Source of the DNA: Holophagaceae bacterium
GTDB lineage: Bacteria > Acidobacteriota > Holophagae > Holophagales > Holophagaceae
DNA: 64,000 bases
Assembly (NCBI GenBank): GCA_016720465.1
Contig: JADKKO010000004.1
Coordinates: 806,001 to 870,000 of the forward strand
Direction: 5' to 3'
Shown here: positions 35,854 to 46,010 of the stretch, piece by piece
Layout of the letters: each line of letters opens with the position of its first letter
How positions within the stretch are numbered: the stretch's first letter is position 1
Made by a program: the position numbers and the translations under genes
Notes under the pieces: model-generated
Seen by the model: only the letters and a program-made list of their open reading frames with translations
Told to the model about the DNA's origin: nothing
The model's database searches: none

Positions 35854-37824
35854 ATGAAGGCAACCCGAATCCTTTTCATCCTGGCTCTTGGAGCCAACCT
35901 ATCGGCGGAGACAGTAGAACCCGCCGATCGTCCCAAACCCAAGGCCGACGCGGCCGCGACGGTGACCGTAACTGCGGAAGCCGCCCCGGTTGATCTGGCA
36001 AAAACTCCGAATCCAGTGAAAGTGCTGGATGGAGATGCCATCCGCCGCAGCGGCGCGCAGACCCTCGGGGATCTCCTGGCCCAGTTCTTCCCAGGCCAGA
36101 TCCAGGCCTACGGAGGGCCAGGCACCGTCGCAAGCCTGTACCTGGGGGGCACGCGCGCGCGCGATGTCGTGGTGCTTCTGAACGGCATCCGCATCACCGA
36201 TGCCTCCGGATTGAGCGCCGACTTCGGCACCATCGGCCTCGAAGGCATCGAGCGGGTGGAAATCCTGTCAGGGCCCGCCTCCACGCGCTACGGGAGCGAC
36301 ACCCACGGTGGCGTGGTGGCGCTCTACTCCGCGGGCCCGTCCACGCAGGGCCTAAGTGGCGAAGCCTTGTTGGGCCTCGGCACCCGAGGCGTGAAGCAGG
36401 GGCGGCTGAGTCCTGCTTTCGGGTGGGGCAACGGTTGGGTGCGGCTGGACCTGCGCACGGCCGGCGAGGAGCAGAGCACCGAAACCACGAGCCCCTTCCG
36501 CAGCAGCGGGGCCGCATTGAACTTCGGCCAGCAGGTTGGTTCAGAGGGCCTGGCGACCCTCACCTACCGCAACCATTCCCAGGGAACGCCACTTCCTTAC
36601 GATGCTGATTATCCGCTTCCGAATTATGAATTCACGAAGGTCTACAGCCCGGACCGGGAATCCACCCTGCGCAATGAACAGCTCATCGGAAGCTACCGGC
36701 AGAATGTCGGCGATGCACTGCTGGCGGAATTCAGCGTGGGCCAGAGCCTGCAAGACCGCGTGGAACCTGGATATGGAGCCTACCCGGACCGCTACCACAG
36801 CCAGCGCAACCAGGGAGTCGCGATGCTTTCGTGGACACCGTCCGCGGGTCTCCGATTAAGCGGGATGCTGGATGCCAATGATGAAGTCTCCACCAAGCCC
36901 AATGGCGACCGCGCCGAAGGAAGGCACTTCGCTCTGGGTTTGGAGAGCGCCTTCGACCTGACGCATTCCATCCGGATCGTGGCGAGTCTGCGGAACCAGA
37001 AGGATCGCATCGCCTATCGCTTCGATGATGGCAGCACGGTACCGGAGCGATCGAGCAGCGCCACCGTCGGCAAGCTGGGCATCAACTGGTCGGTGGCCCC
37101 GGACGCCCGGGTCTTCGCCTCCTTTGGAACCAGCTATAACACGCCGGATTTGTACCCTCTCACTTTCAACTTGAGCAAAGGATTCGGCGACCTGCAGAAC
37201 GAAAAGAGCAGGACCCTCCAGGTGGGCGCCGCGGTTGAACATGGGCCTTGGTCCGCAAGGCTGGAAGCCTCACGCACAGCCTACGACACCGTGGTTTATT
37301 ACGTCCCGCTTCCCTGGCCGAATAGCCACTATGAAAACGGGACCAACCTGAGAGTCCAGGGCATCGAGGGATCGGCGTCGTTCAGATCCGTCGGCTGGAT
37401 GATCCAGGCTTTCGCCCGCAGCCAGGAAGCCCGCAACGTGAGCCAGCCGGAGGAAAAACAGCTCACCACCGGCGGCGCCATCGGACGCCCTTTCTTCACG
37501 GGTGGACTGCGTGGTTCGGCGGCTTTCGGCGACTGGGATCTGTTCGCTCGCTGGTCGTGGGTGGGGTCCAGCTACCAGTACTTCGACGACCTGGGTGGCG
37601 TGAGCGGCGCCCGCACGCACTTCAACGACCTGGGGCTGGGCGCCACCCGCAAACTGGCGCAACGGCTCAGCCTGGAAGCCCGCGCCGAGCACCTGCTGCA
37701 GCCACGGTGGACCAGGGAGGACTGGCTCGAAGGCCGCCGATTCCGTGAAAACGACGCCTACCTCGTCCCCACCTTCCCCGCGCCCGGCCCCACGCTCACC
37801 GTGGCCCTGCGCTACCGTTATTGA
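35854..37824 (+). CDS. btuB: TonB-dependent outer-membrane receptor, cobalamin type
   Basis: 656 residues. A signal peptide (about 1-19) is followed by a short lead with VTVTAEAAP as possible TonB-box region, the plug domain (about 50-160: LLAQFFPGQIQAYGGPG, VVVLLNGIRITDAS, GIERVEILSGPASTRYGS) and a 22-strand barrel ending in the aromatic LTVALRYRY. Family and riboswitch context support corrinoid uptake. GGAGG lies 5 nt before the ATG and can be hidden in a hairpin. It is the first gene of btuB-btuF-btuC-btuD. Confidence 0.93.
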   Translation: MKATRILFILALGANLSAETVEPADRPKPKADAAATVTVTAEAAPVDLAKTPNPVKVLDGDAIRRSGAQTLGDLLAQFFPGQIQAYGGPGTVASLYLGGTRARDVVVLLNGIRITDASGLSADFGTIGLEGIERVEILSGPASTRYGSDTHGGVVALYSAGPSTQGLSGEALLGLGTRGVKQGRLSPAFGWGNGWVRLDLRTAGEEQSTETTSPFRSSGAALNFGQQVGSEGLATLTYRNHSQGTPLPYDADYPLPNYEFTKVYSPDRESTLRNEQLIGSYRQNVGDALLAEFSVGQSLQDRVEPGYGAYPDRYHSQRNQGVAMLSWTPSAGLRLSGMLDANDEVSTKPNGDRAEGRHFALGLESAFDLTHSIRIVASLRNQKDRIAYRFDDGSTVPERSSSATVGKLGINWSVAPDARVFASFGTSYNTPDLYPLTFNLSKGFGDLQNEKSRTLQVGAAVEHGPWSARLEASRTAYDTVVYYVPLPWPNSHYENGTNLRVQGIEGSASFRSVGWMIQAFARSQEARNVSQPEEKQLTTGGAIGRPFFTGGLRGSAAFGDWDLFARWSWVGSSYQYFDDLGGVSGARTHFNDLGLGATRKLAQRLSLEARAEHLLQPRWTREDWLEGRRFRENDAYLVPTFPAPGPTLTVALRYRY

Positions 37825-37825
37825 A

Positions 37826-38659
37826 ATGCGCCTGCTTCGTCATTTGCTTTTCCTTGTCCTGGGCGCCGCGATGCTGGCGGCGCCCCCGAGGCGCGTGGTC
37901 AGCCAGACCGTGGGCACCGACGAGCTGCTGCTGGCCCTCGCGGATCCTCGACAGATCGCGGCCCTGAGCCATCTCGCGAAGGATCCGATCTTCAGTCCCG
38001 TGGCCAAGGAAGCCGCGAAATACCCCGTTCTCCGCACCAGCGACGCGGAAAGCATCCTGAGGTTCCATCCGGATCTGGTGCTTCTCGCGAGCTACACCCG
38101 CGCCGAGACCAAGGCCCTTTTACAACACGCGGGTGTGAAGCTGCTCGTCCTCGAAAAATTTGAGGGCCTGGAGGATCTCTATGCCAATGCGCGGGCCATC
38201 GGTACGGCTCTGGGTCACCCGGACCGCGCCGAGGCGGCGATCCGGGACTGGCAGCAGCGTGTGGCCGCGCTGCAGAAAAGGTTGCAAGGCGCCCGGCCGG
38301 TGCGGGTTCTGCCCGCCAGCACCTTTCCCTTCACGGCGGGTGCAGACACGACCTTCCAGGATGTCTGCGAGCACGCCGGCGCCCTGAACGTCGCCGCCGA
38401 AGCGGGCCTGAGGGGGCACCAGCCCACGCCCACGGAGAAACTGCTCACCTGGAACGCGGAAGTCCTGGTGGCCAGCGGCGAGGAGGGGGCCAGGGTCATC
38501 GCACGGCTGCGGGAACTGCCCTCCTACAAGTTCCTGCCCGCGATGAAAGCCGGCCGCGTGGTGCTGGTGTCAGGGCCGCGCATGGCCTCCACGGCCCAGG
38601 CGCGGCTCGATGCCTATGAGGAGCTCGCCCGCGCTCTGCATCCGGAGCGCTTCCAATGA
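37826..38659 (+). CDS. btuF: periplasmic cobalamin-binding protein of ABC transporter
   Basis: 277 residues, a cluster A-II solute-binding protein joined by a long helix. A signal peptide (about 1-19) precedes the first lobe with VGTDELLLALADP and YPVLRTSDAESILRFHPDLV; the second lobe contains KLLTWNAEVLVASG and AMKAGRVVLVSGPRMAS. No lipobox cysteine is visible, so it is probably soluble in the periplasm. It starts one base after the btuB stop and its end overlaps btuC by 4 nt (ATGA). It should pass corrinoids from BtuB to the BtuCD permease. Confidence 0.88.
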   Translation: MRLLRHLLFLVLGAAMLAAPPRRVVSQTVGTDELLLALADPRQIAALSHLAKDPIFSPVAKEAAKYPVLRTSDAESILRFHPDLVLLASYTRAETKALLQHAGVKLLVLEKFEGLEDLYANARAIGTALGHPDRAEAAIRDWQQRVAALQKRLQGARPVRVLPASTFPFTAGADTTFQDVCEHAGALNVAAEAGLRGHQPTPTEKLLTWNAEVLVASGEEGARVIARLRELPSYKFLPAMKAGRVVLVSGPRMASTAQARLDAYEELARALHPERFQ

Positions 38660-39711
38660 AGCGGTCGAGGGCCCCCGCGTGGCTGTTGGCGATGCTGGCC
38701 CTGTTGGCGGCCGCAGCCTTCGTGGCATCCCTGGCGTTGGGCGAGGTGCGCCTGGCGCCATCCGAAGTCCTGGGTGTCTTGATGGGGCGTGGCAATGGCC
38801 TGGCCCGCACCGTGGTGCTGGATTTCCGCCTGCCGCGCGCCCTGGTGGGCATGGCGGTGGGTGCGGGACTCGCGGCCTCCGGCGTCCTGATGCAGTCCTT
38901 CTTCCGCAACCCCCTGGCCAGTCCGGGCCTACTGGGCGTGAGCACCGGCGGCGCGTTGGGAGCCGTGGCAGCGCTTGCCATGGGCTGGGCGTCGAACTCG
39001 GTTTTCGCCCTTCCAGCCGCCTCCATCGCTGGGGCTTTTCTCGCCACCTTCGCGGTCATGGCCCTCGCCAAACGCGAGGCCAGCGCCGAACATCTGCTGC
39101 TGGCGGGCGTGGCGCTCAATGCGCTCTTCGGCGCGGCCACGAGCTTCATCCTGAACCTCACCGCGGGGCAGTTCGAGGTCACGGGCCAGATCGTTTTCTG
39201 GATGCTGGGCGGCCTGGAAAACCGCACCTGGGCCCACGTCTGGATGGTGCTGCCGGGGACCGTGCTGGGCTGCTTGCTGCTGCTGCCCTATGGCCGCGCG
39301 CTGAACCTCCTCTCTCTGGGCGAGTTGGGGGCCCAGAGCCTGGGCGTGAATGTGCGGCGGCTCCAGTGGGAGATCATCGCGCTCTCGACGATCCTTACGG
39401 CCCTGGCCACGGCGGTGGGCGGCGTCATCGGCTTCGTGGGCCTGGTGGTGCCCCACGTCCTGCGCCTAGGGCTAGGCCCTGACCATCGCCGTCTGCTGCC
39501 GCTTTCCATGATCGGCGGCGCGGCCTTCGTATTGGCCTGCGATCTCATCACGCGCTTCCTGCCTGGCGAACTGCGCCTGGGTGTGGTGACGGCCCTGATC
39601 GGCGGACCGTTCTTCCTGTGGATGCTGCGGAGGGGCCCGACTCTCGGGTTCCGCAGGAAGCCCAGGAACGAGCCACTTGATGTGGCTCGTGATAGTGGTG
39701 GACCGGCATGA
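38656..39711 (+). CDS. btuC: cobalamin ABC transporter permease (FecCD family)
   Basis: 351 residues with about nine to ten membrane helices. Typical motifs are RLPRALVGMAVGAGLAASG, FRNPLASPGLLGVSTG and, near the end, VGLVVPHVLRLGLGPDHRRL, the cytosolic coupling region for the ATPase. It overlaps btuF upstream and btuD downstream by 4 nt each. It should form the BtuC2D2 channel; substrate is inferred from the riboswitch, as iron-siderophore permeases share the family. Confidence 0.92.
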   Translation: MKRSRAPAWLLAMLALLAAAAFVASLALGEVRLAPSEVLGVLMGRGNGLARTVVLDFRLPRALVGMAVGAGLAASGVLMQSFFRNPLASPGLLGVSTGGALGAVAALAMGWASNSVFALPAASIAGAFLATFAVMALAKREASAEHLLLAGVALNALFGAATSFILNLTAGQFEVTGQIVFWMLGGLENRTWAHVWMVLPGTVLGCLLLLPYGRALNLLSLGELGAQSLGVNVRRLQWEIIALSTILTALATAVGGVIGFVGLVVPHVLRLGLGPDHRRLLPLSMIGGAAFVLACDLITRFLPGELRLGVVTALIGGPFFLWMLRRGPTLGFRRKPRNEPLDVARDSGGPA

Positions 39712-40415
39712 TCCGCGCGGAAGGCATCACGCTGGGGGCGCGCCTTCGCGATGTGTCCTTGCACCTGCCCAAGGGAAGCCTCACCGCGGTGGTGGGTCCG
39801 AATGGCGCCGGCAAGTCCACGCTCTTGCTCGTGCTTGCGGGCCTGCTCAAGGCCGAGGGTTCCATCGCCTGGATGGGCGAGGATCTGAACCGCATCACCT
39901 TCCCCGAACGCGGCCGGCGGCTGGCCTGGGTGGGCCAGGATCTCCAGGCGGACTTCGCGTTTCCTGTGCGCGAGGTGGTGGCCCAGGGGCGCCACACCTT
40001 CGGGGACGATGGAGAATTCGTGGACGAGGCCATGCAGGCGCTGGACATCGCCCACCTTGCGGACCGGCCCGTGACGCGGCTCTCCGGGGGCGAGCGCCGC
40101 CGCGCCTTCCTGGCCCGCGCCCTGGCCACGGATGCGAAGATCCAGCTCTGGGACGAACCCACCGCCAACTTGGATGTGCGCCATGGCCTGGATGTGCTCC
40201 AGCTCGCCCGGAAGCTGCGGGACGAGGGCCGTGCGGTGCTCATCTCGCTGCACGACCTCCGCGCGGCGCTCTGCTTCGACCAGGTGCTGGTGCTGGACCA
40301 GGGCCGTCTGGCCGCCAGCGGCAAACCCGAAGCCATGCTCAGTCCGGAACTCATCCAACGGGTGTTTGGGGTCAGGGCATACATGGGCCAGGAGATGATC
40401 CTGGAATTGCCATGA
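39708..40415 (+). CDS. btuD: cobalamin ABC transporter ATP-binding protein
   Basis: 235 residues. Walker A GPNGAGKSTLL, Q-loop in AWVGQDLQAD, signature LSGGERRRAFLARAL, Walker B IQLWDEPTANLD and H-loop SLHDLRAA are all intact. It overlaps btuC by 4 nt and completes the operon. It is convergent with the pectate-lyase-like gene; a 6-bp stem GTGAAG/CTTCAC lies at the end. The Walker B aspartate is in LWDEP. Confidence 0.94.
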   Translation: MIRAEGITLGARLRDVSLHLPKGSLTAVVGPNGAGKSTLLLVLAGLLKAEGSIAWMGEDLNRITFPERGRRLAWVGQDLQADFAFPVREVVAQGRHTFGDDGEFVDEAMQALDIAHLADRPVTRLSGGERRRAFLARALATDAKIQLWDEPTANLDVRHGLDVLQLARKLRDEGRAVLISLHDLRAALCFDQVLVLDQGRLAASGKPEAMLSPELIQRVFGVRAYMGQEMILELP

Positions 40416-40450
40416 GGAACATCGCTGTTTAGGGTGTGAAGCGTGGTCCT

Positions 40451-42490
40451 TCACCTTCTTGGGGGTGGCGTTGCCATGCGCTGCAGGTGGAGTTCGTGGA
40501 GGTAGACCTCCAAATTCGGGTATCCGGCAACTCCAAGTTTTGGCAAGGAAAGCGTGGTCGCCTGGCCATCGTCGGGGTTGTTCGGATTCAAGCCGTTGCT
40601 CTGCTCCCAGGCATCCGGCATTCCGTCCCCATCCGCGTCCGCGGGCGCGGCCGGAGGCACCGCCCAATCAAAGAGCAGGGCATCGTTGTATGGGTTCTGG
40701 TCCCGTGGCGCGGGGTCGAAGACGCCGGATTGGACCGGCTGCATCAACCGCCGGTCCATCCGGTCGCGGGGGAAGGCGCCGGCGTTCTGATGGATGTGGG
40801 CCCGCACCTGGTTCGAGGAGAGGTAGGCCGGAGCCGGGAAGGCGTGCCGGACGCTCCGGGCGAAGGCCGGGGGCAGTCCTGGGTCCGGGTAGGGAAGCTG
40901 TCCTGGATTGCCGAGGGTGGCCGGGTAGTCGTTGCAGCAATAGAGCAGCTGGTAGTCGCGCCGCGCGGGATAGAGGTTCAGCTGGTTGTCATTGAAAAAG
41001 GTGGCGGTGGCTCCACCGGGGGAATTCACAGGAAAACTCATCATTCCGAACGGGAATTCTGGCCGTGCGTAGGCGTAATTTCCGATCCAGTTCAAGGCGT
41101 AGTAGATGGGTTGGCCGGTGTCCGCCCCGCTGACCGTGGTCTGGTTCACGTCCACGTAGAAACCAGGATCCCAGAGCAGATTGTTGGACAGTTCCAGGCT
41201 CAGCACGCTGGCCCCGGCCTGGGGGCTCTCCCGGCTCAGCTCCGGCATCCGGCCCAGCAGGCGGTTCCAGACATTCCGGACGATCGTGATGCGGTCGAGC
41301 TGGAGGCCGGCAGAAGGCACGGAGTAGTTGAGGAGCATTCCGCCCAGGTTGGCGTGGCCTCCAAGGGTTTCCGCCAGGATGGAATCCTGGATGGTGATGT
41401 CATTGCACTGGGAGACCTGCACGCACTCGTCCTCGGCATTGGCCATGGAACAGTGGTCCACGATTCCGCGGCGGGTGGAGAGGATGCGCAGGGCGTCATC
41501 GTATCCGCCGTTGGCGGGTCGCATCCGCAGGTGCCTCAGGATCCAATTTTCCGCTTTGTGCGTGGCGGGGTTGGCGAGGCAGGCAGGGTCCCCATCGCAG
41601 TATGGATCTTCAGTGGTGTGGAACTGGCGGACGATGATGCCTCCAGGACTCGTATGGCCCGCGATGGTGACATCCCCCCGGGTGAGCTGGATATCGCCGT
41701 CGATGAGGCCGCTGACCTTGAACAGGATGTAGCGGGAGCCGGCCTGATTGCAGGCCCATTGGAGCGAACCCTCCGTCGTCCCGTGTGGATCATGGGCCAG
41801 GGTGGTCACGTAGATCACGCGCCCTCCCCGGCCGCCGGTGGCGGTTCCGCCGAATCCCTCCGCGCCGGGGAAGGCGGCGAGCATTGGAACGCTTCCCAGC
41901 ACCGTGAAATTCATGGTGGTAGCCACGGTGCCGCCGGGCGTGGTGACGGCGATGGGGCCGCTGGTGGCGCCCACGGGTACGGTGGCCGTGATCTGGGCCG
42001 CTGTGTCAGCGGTGAAGGCGGCGCTGGTTCCGTTGAATGAGACAGCCGTGGCCCCGGTCAAGCCTGTTCCTGTGATCGTCACCGTGGCGCCCGCTAATCC
42101 CGAGGCCGGGCTGAACCCGGTGACGGTCGGAGGCGAGGGCAGCACCGTGAAGGTCGCGATGCTGGTGGCAGTGCCGCCCGGCGTCGTCACCGAGATGGCC
42201 CCGCTCGTGGCGCCCGCCGGAACCGTGGCGACGATCTGGACCGGCGTGTTGGACGCCACCGCCGCGGCCAGCCCGTTGAACCGCACCGATGCGCCGCCCA
42301 GATTCGCACCGCTGATGGCGACCGTCCCTCCCGGCGCAGCGGAGGTCGGGGCGAATCCGCTGATGGCCGGCGCGGGTGTCTGAACGGGGGGAACCGTGTC
42401 GCCTCCGCCACCGCTGCAGGACAACCCGAGAGCAAGGCCGAGGCCGATGCAACCCGTGAGGAAGGCGCGGAAGCAGTTGATTTGCCGCAT
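40451..42490 (-). CDS. secreted lipoprotein with two IPT/TIG domains and a pectate-lyase-like domain
   Basis: 679 residues. A lipoprotein signal (lipobox GLSC followed by SGGGG) leads to two IPT/TIG domains of about 80 residues (GFAPTSAAPGGTVAISG and GFSPASGLAGATVTITG). From about 205 a right-handed beta-helix begins with AFPGAEGFGGTATGGRGG, as in polysaccharide lyase family 1 proteins. A C-terminal calcium-type motif DADGDGMPDAWEQSNGLNP follows. Start ATG 42490 has GGAGG upstream. It probably acts on pectin-like or related polymers outside the cell. The TIG domains are close relatives of those in the next gene. Confidence 0.86.
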   Translation of the reverse strand: MRQINCFRAFLTGCIGLGLALGLSCSGGGGDTVPPVQTPAPAISGFAPTSAAPGGTVAISGANLGGASVRFNGLAAAVASNTPVQIVATVPAGATSGAISVTTPGGTATSIATFTVLPSPPTVTGFSPASGLAGATVTITGTGLTGATAVSFNGTSAAFTADTAAQITATVPVGATSGPIAVTTPGGTVATTMNFTVLGSVPMLAAFPGAEGFGGTATGGRGGRVIYVTTLAHDPHGTTEGSLQWACNQAGSRYILFKVSGLIDGDIQLTRGDVTIAGHTSPGGIIVRQFHTTEDPYCDGDPACLANPATHKAENWILRHLRMRPANGGYDDALRILSTRRGIVDHCSMANAEDECVQVSQCNDITIQDSILAETLGGHANLGGMLLNYSVPSAGLQLDRITIVRNVWNRLLGRMPELSRESPQAGASVLSLELSNNLLWDPGFYVDVNQTTVSGADTGQPIYYALNWIGNYAYARPEFPFGMMSFPVNSPGGATATFFNDNQLNLYPARRDYQLLYCCNDYPATLGNPGQLPYPDPGLPPAFARSVRHAFPAPAYLSSNQVRAHIHQNAGAFPRDRMDRRLMQPVQSGVFDPAPRDQNPYNDALLFDWAVPPAAPADADGDGMPDAWEQSNGLNPNNPDDGQATTLSLPKLGVAGYPNLEVYLHELHLQRMATPPPRR

Positions 42491-42691
42491 GGCGACCTCC
42501 TGGCGATTGTCCATCCTACGGGTCCATCCAATCTTATGGGTGTGAAGTTTGGTTAAGCCGCGGTTCAAAACAAGCAGCCACTGGAAAAAAGTTTCCTTTC
42601 AACCGTGGACTCCCGTCAGCCGCCGGCCGCTGACGTTCAGGGAGCAGGCCGGGATGCCTGGCTTCCACGGGGCGCTGTCCACCGGCTGGCG

Positions 42692-45600
42692 CTATCGGAT
42701 TTCCAGTAGCGCGCTTTCGCTGGAAACGCCGTTGGAAGGCGTCAGTTCCAGCCGCTTGGCGGAAGTCTTGATGGCCACGCCGCCGCCCCGGGCGAAGCTG
42801 AGCACGTCGCCAGTGCCGGCGTCGCGCACCATCACCAGCGGATGGGCGTTGGCGTCCCAGACCAGGCGGACTTCGCCTTCGCCGGAGGCCCAGGCTTGCG
42901 GCATTTGAACCGCGCCGCTCTTCAACGGCAGCGCCTGGCTGCTCCAGCGGACGGCGTCAACCCCTGAGTCCCCGAGCAACCTCAATTCAGCCAAGGCAGC
43001 CATCGGAATTTCCTTTGTGGGGATGGCCGCCAGGAAATGCCGGTCCACACTTCCAGGGATGTCATCGGCCACCCGCGACAACGGCAGCCAGCGCTGGAAG
43101 AGCAGGGTGCCCGAAGCATCGCGGCCCTCGATCAGGCGGCTGCCGTGAGGGGCTTCGCCGCGCTGGGGGGTGGGTTCCAGTCGGACCCGCAGCGCAGGAT
43201 CCAGTTCGGCATGGCTGTTGTGGATGCGGCCGGAAACCAGCAGGCAATCCTGGGCGCTGGCCGGCGCAGAACCGAAGGGGCTGGCCTGCCTGAAATCCAG
43301 GATGGAGTGGTAGACGTAGTCGCTGATCCAGACCGGTGAGCAATAGCCCATGATGTCCGTGTAGACCGCCGGGTCCTTGATGGACATGGCCGCCACGTCG
43401 AGGCCATAGATCCCGATGAGGCCGCCCGCATACGGATAGCCGGGATCCGCATCGGCGGCACCGCCGCAGGGAGAATGGAAGCGCCCCAGGTTGTGGCCGG
43501 TCTCGTGGGTGAGCACATCGAAGTAGAGGCCTCCATCCGCGTAGCCGCTGGTCTTGTCCCAACCCAAGGCGCTGCGGTGCGTGCTGGAACCGGAGGCTGG
43601 AACGTAGCCCAGGCCCGCCACGCCGCTGCCGTAGCTCACGTTCAGGGCGCCGAAGTAATAGCGGGTCGAGGCCTCGACCAGGCGCTTCGCCTCCAGTTCG
43701 CCCAGCAACGCGCTCCAGCCGCTGCCGTCCGAGGCCAGGACCTGGGAAGTGGTGTAGGTGGCGCCCAGCAGCACATCCATGCCCGCCGCGATGGGAAACA
43801 TCTTCTGGAATTTGGCGTACCAGCTGGCCAGGTTGCCCGAGGTGGCGTTGCCGGTGAGGCCGCTTTGGGTGATGGGGATGAGCGTGCCGTGGAAGGTTTC
43901 GAGGGCGCGCACGTCCAGGGCCATCGGGGTTCCCGTCGAAGGCCAAAAGTTGTTGGTCTCATCGGCTTCGGCGATCGCGTTGGCAGGGTCCACGTCGATG
44001 AGCAGGCCCAGGCCCGGCTGGGTCGCCGCGCCGGAAAGCGGGTAGTTCCAGGACTGGTTCAAGGAACCTTCGGATACAGCCGTCGGCGCTGTGGAAAGCG
44101 TGGGCGCGATGGTCTGGGTGTCCGTCAGCGTGGCGCCGCTGTAGGTGCGCACCCGCACGGAGGGCGCCGTGATGCCCGCCTGGTTTCCCAGCACGAAAAT
44201 CCGCAGGACGCTGGCCTTTCCACCCACCAAAGGCACGGCGCCCGCATAGTTCTGGGCGCTTTGGGTCACATAGGCGCCATCAATGAAGAGGTCCGCCGTG
44301 GGCCCGCTGGGTGTGACCGTGAAATTCGCCGCGGAGGTCGCCGTGCCGCCGGGGGAGGCAACGCTGATGGGGCCTGAGGTGGTGGCGGGCACCGTGGCGG
44401 TGATCTGGGTCGGGCTGTTGAGCGTGAAGACCGCTCCGGCTCCGTTGAAGGCCACATCAAAGACAAGGGAAAAATTCGTCCCGGTGATGACCACGGAAGC
44501 GCCCACGTGGCCTGAGGTTGGATTGAACCCCGAGATGGTGGGCGCTGGCGCTGTCACGATGAATGCGCTGGCGGACGTTGCCGTGCCGCCCGGGGTCGTG
44601 ACAGTGATGGGCCCCGAAGTGGTGGCAGGCACCGTTGCGGTGATCTGCGCCGGGTGGTTGATGGTGAAGGGCGCGCCCACACCGTTGAATTTCACCGCGG
44701 AAGCCGACGTGAAATTCGTGCCGGTGATGACCACGGACGATCCGATGGATCCGGAACCGGGGCTGAATCCTGCGATGGTGGGCGCGGGCGGCGTCACGAT
44801 GAACGAGCTGCTGGAAACCGCCGTGCCGCCGGAGGTGGTGACGGCGATGGGCCCGGAAGTGGTCGCGGGCACCGTGGCGGTGATCTGCGAAGGGCTGTTG
44901 ATTGTGAACGGAGCGCTGACGCTGTTGAAGGCCACTGCGGAAGCCCCGGAGAAATTCGTCCCGGTGATCACCACGATGGACCCGACGCTTCCCGAAGCGG
45001 GGCTGAACCCCGTGATGGCGGGCGCAGGCACGGTCACCGTGAACGAGCTGGCGGACGTCGCCGTCCCCCCCGGGGTGGTGACAGTGATGGGGCCCGAGGC
45101 GGTGGCGGGCACCGTGGCGGTGAGCTGCGTGGAATCCTCGATCGTGAAGGACGCGGCGATGCCATTGAAGGTCACCGCGGAAGCCCCGGAGAAATTCGTC
45201 CCTGAGACCGCCACCGAAGTTCCCACCACCCCAGAAGTCGGATTGAACCCCGTGATGGTGGGCGCCGGAACCGCCACGATGAACGATGTGGAAGATGTGG
45301 CCGTGCCGCCGGGGGTGGTCACGGCGATGGGCCCGCTCGTGGCGCCCAGGGGCACGGTGGCTGTGATCTGGGTGGAGCTGCCCACCGTGAAGGAAGGCGC
45401 ATTGGTTCCGTTGAACGAAACCGCCGTCGCACCTGTGAGATGGGTGCCGGTGATGCTGACGGCCGCCCCCACCAATCCTGAGGTTGGGCTGAAACCGGTG
45501 ATGCCCGGAGACGGGGGCAGCACCGTGAACGTGGCAATGCTGGTGGCCGTGCCGCCCGCGGTGGTCACGGAAATGAATCCGCTGGTGGCGCCACCAGGCA

Positions 45601-45865
45601 CCGCGGCGACCACCTGGGTGGAGGTGTTGGAGGAAACTGTGGCCGTGATTCCGTTGAATTTCACCGTGGCGTTTTCGAGGTTCGACCCGGTGATGGTGAC
45701 GGGGGCGCCTGGAACGGCTTGCAAGGGCGCGAAACCGCTGATCACCGGCGCGGGCGTTGGTATCGGCTGGGTGCCGCCTCCTCCCCCGCTGCAAGCCATG
45801 AGCAGGCCAAGGGCTAAAGCTACGCAGCTCCTGAGAGCCGAACTCAACCAAGTCGCCGGTCGCAT
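42692..45865 (-). CDS. secreted lipoprotein with six IPT/TIG domains and a metzincin-like protease domain
   Basis: 1057 residues. A lipoprotein signal ends at the ACSGGGGG lipobox region. Six IPT/TIG domains of about 80 residues follow (about 35-520), each with GFxPxxGxxG and a GTA-S- end; the middle ones are nearly identical. A CARDB-like region (about 525-640) precedes a protease domain with the zinc site HETGHNLGRFH, matching HExxHxxGxxH, and a Met-turn DIMGYC. GGGAGG lies before ATG 45865. Probably a surface-bound extracellular protease. It belongs in tandem with the lyase-like gene. Confidence 0.88.
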   Translation of the reverse strand: MRPATWLSSALRSCVALALGLLMACSGGGGGTQPIPTPAPVISGFAPLQAVPGAPVTITGSNLENATVKFNGITATVSSNTSTQVVAAVPGGATSGFISVTTAGGTATSIATFTVLPPSPGITGFSPTSGLVGAAVSITGTHLTGATAVSFNGTNAPSFTVGSSTQITATVPLGATSGPIAVTTPGGTATSSTSFIVAVPAPTITGFNPTSGVVGTSVAVSGTNFSGASAVTFNGIAASFTIEDSTQLTATVPATASGPITVTTPGGTATSASSFTVTVPAPAITGFSPASGSVGSIVVITGTNFSGASAVAFNSVSAPFTINSPSQITATVPATTSGPIAVTTSGGTAVSSSSFIVTPPAPTIAGFSPGSGSIGSSVVITGTNFTSASAVKFNGVGAPFTINHPAQITATVPATTSGPITVTTPGGTATSASAFIVTAPAPTISGFNPTSGHVGASVVITGTNFSLVFDVAFNGAGAVFTLNSPTQITATVPATTSGPISVASPGGTATSAANFTVTPSGPTADLFIDGAYVTQSAQNYAGAVPLVGGKASVLRIFVLGNQAGITAPSVRVRTYSGATLTDTQTIAPTLSTAPTAVSEGSLNQSWNYPLSGAATQPGLGLLIDVDPANAIAEADETNNFWPSTGTPMALDVRALETFHGTLIPITQSGLTGNATSGNLASWYAKFQKMFPIAAGMDVLLGATYTTSQVLASDGSGWSALLGELEAKRLVEASTRYYFGALNVSYGSGVAGLGYVPASGSSTHRSALGWDKTSGYADGGLYFDVLTHETGHNLGRFHSPCGGAADADPGYPYAGGLIGIYGLDVAAMSIKDPAVYTDIMGYCSPVWISDYVYHSILDFRQASPFGSAPASAQDCLLVSGRIHNSHAELDPALRVRLEPTPQRGEAPHGSRLIEGRDASGTLLFQRWLPLSRVADDIPGSVDRHFLAAIPTKEIPMAALAELRLLGDSGVDAVRWSSQALPLKSGAVQMPQAWASGEGEVRLVWDANAHPLVMVRDAGTGDVLSFARGGGVAIKTSAKRLELTPSNGVSSESALLEIR

Positions 45866-46010
45866 GGCAGCCTCCCAGACGCAAGGCCAGTATAGGTTTC
45901 TAGGCGGGATCAGCTAGGTGGAGGCGGAGGTTTGGCTGGACCGCACATTGTCCAGGCCTGGAAGCCCGGATCCATCAAGCAGAAGCCGGTCGGCTGGCGC
46001 GCGGCCGTCC

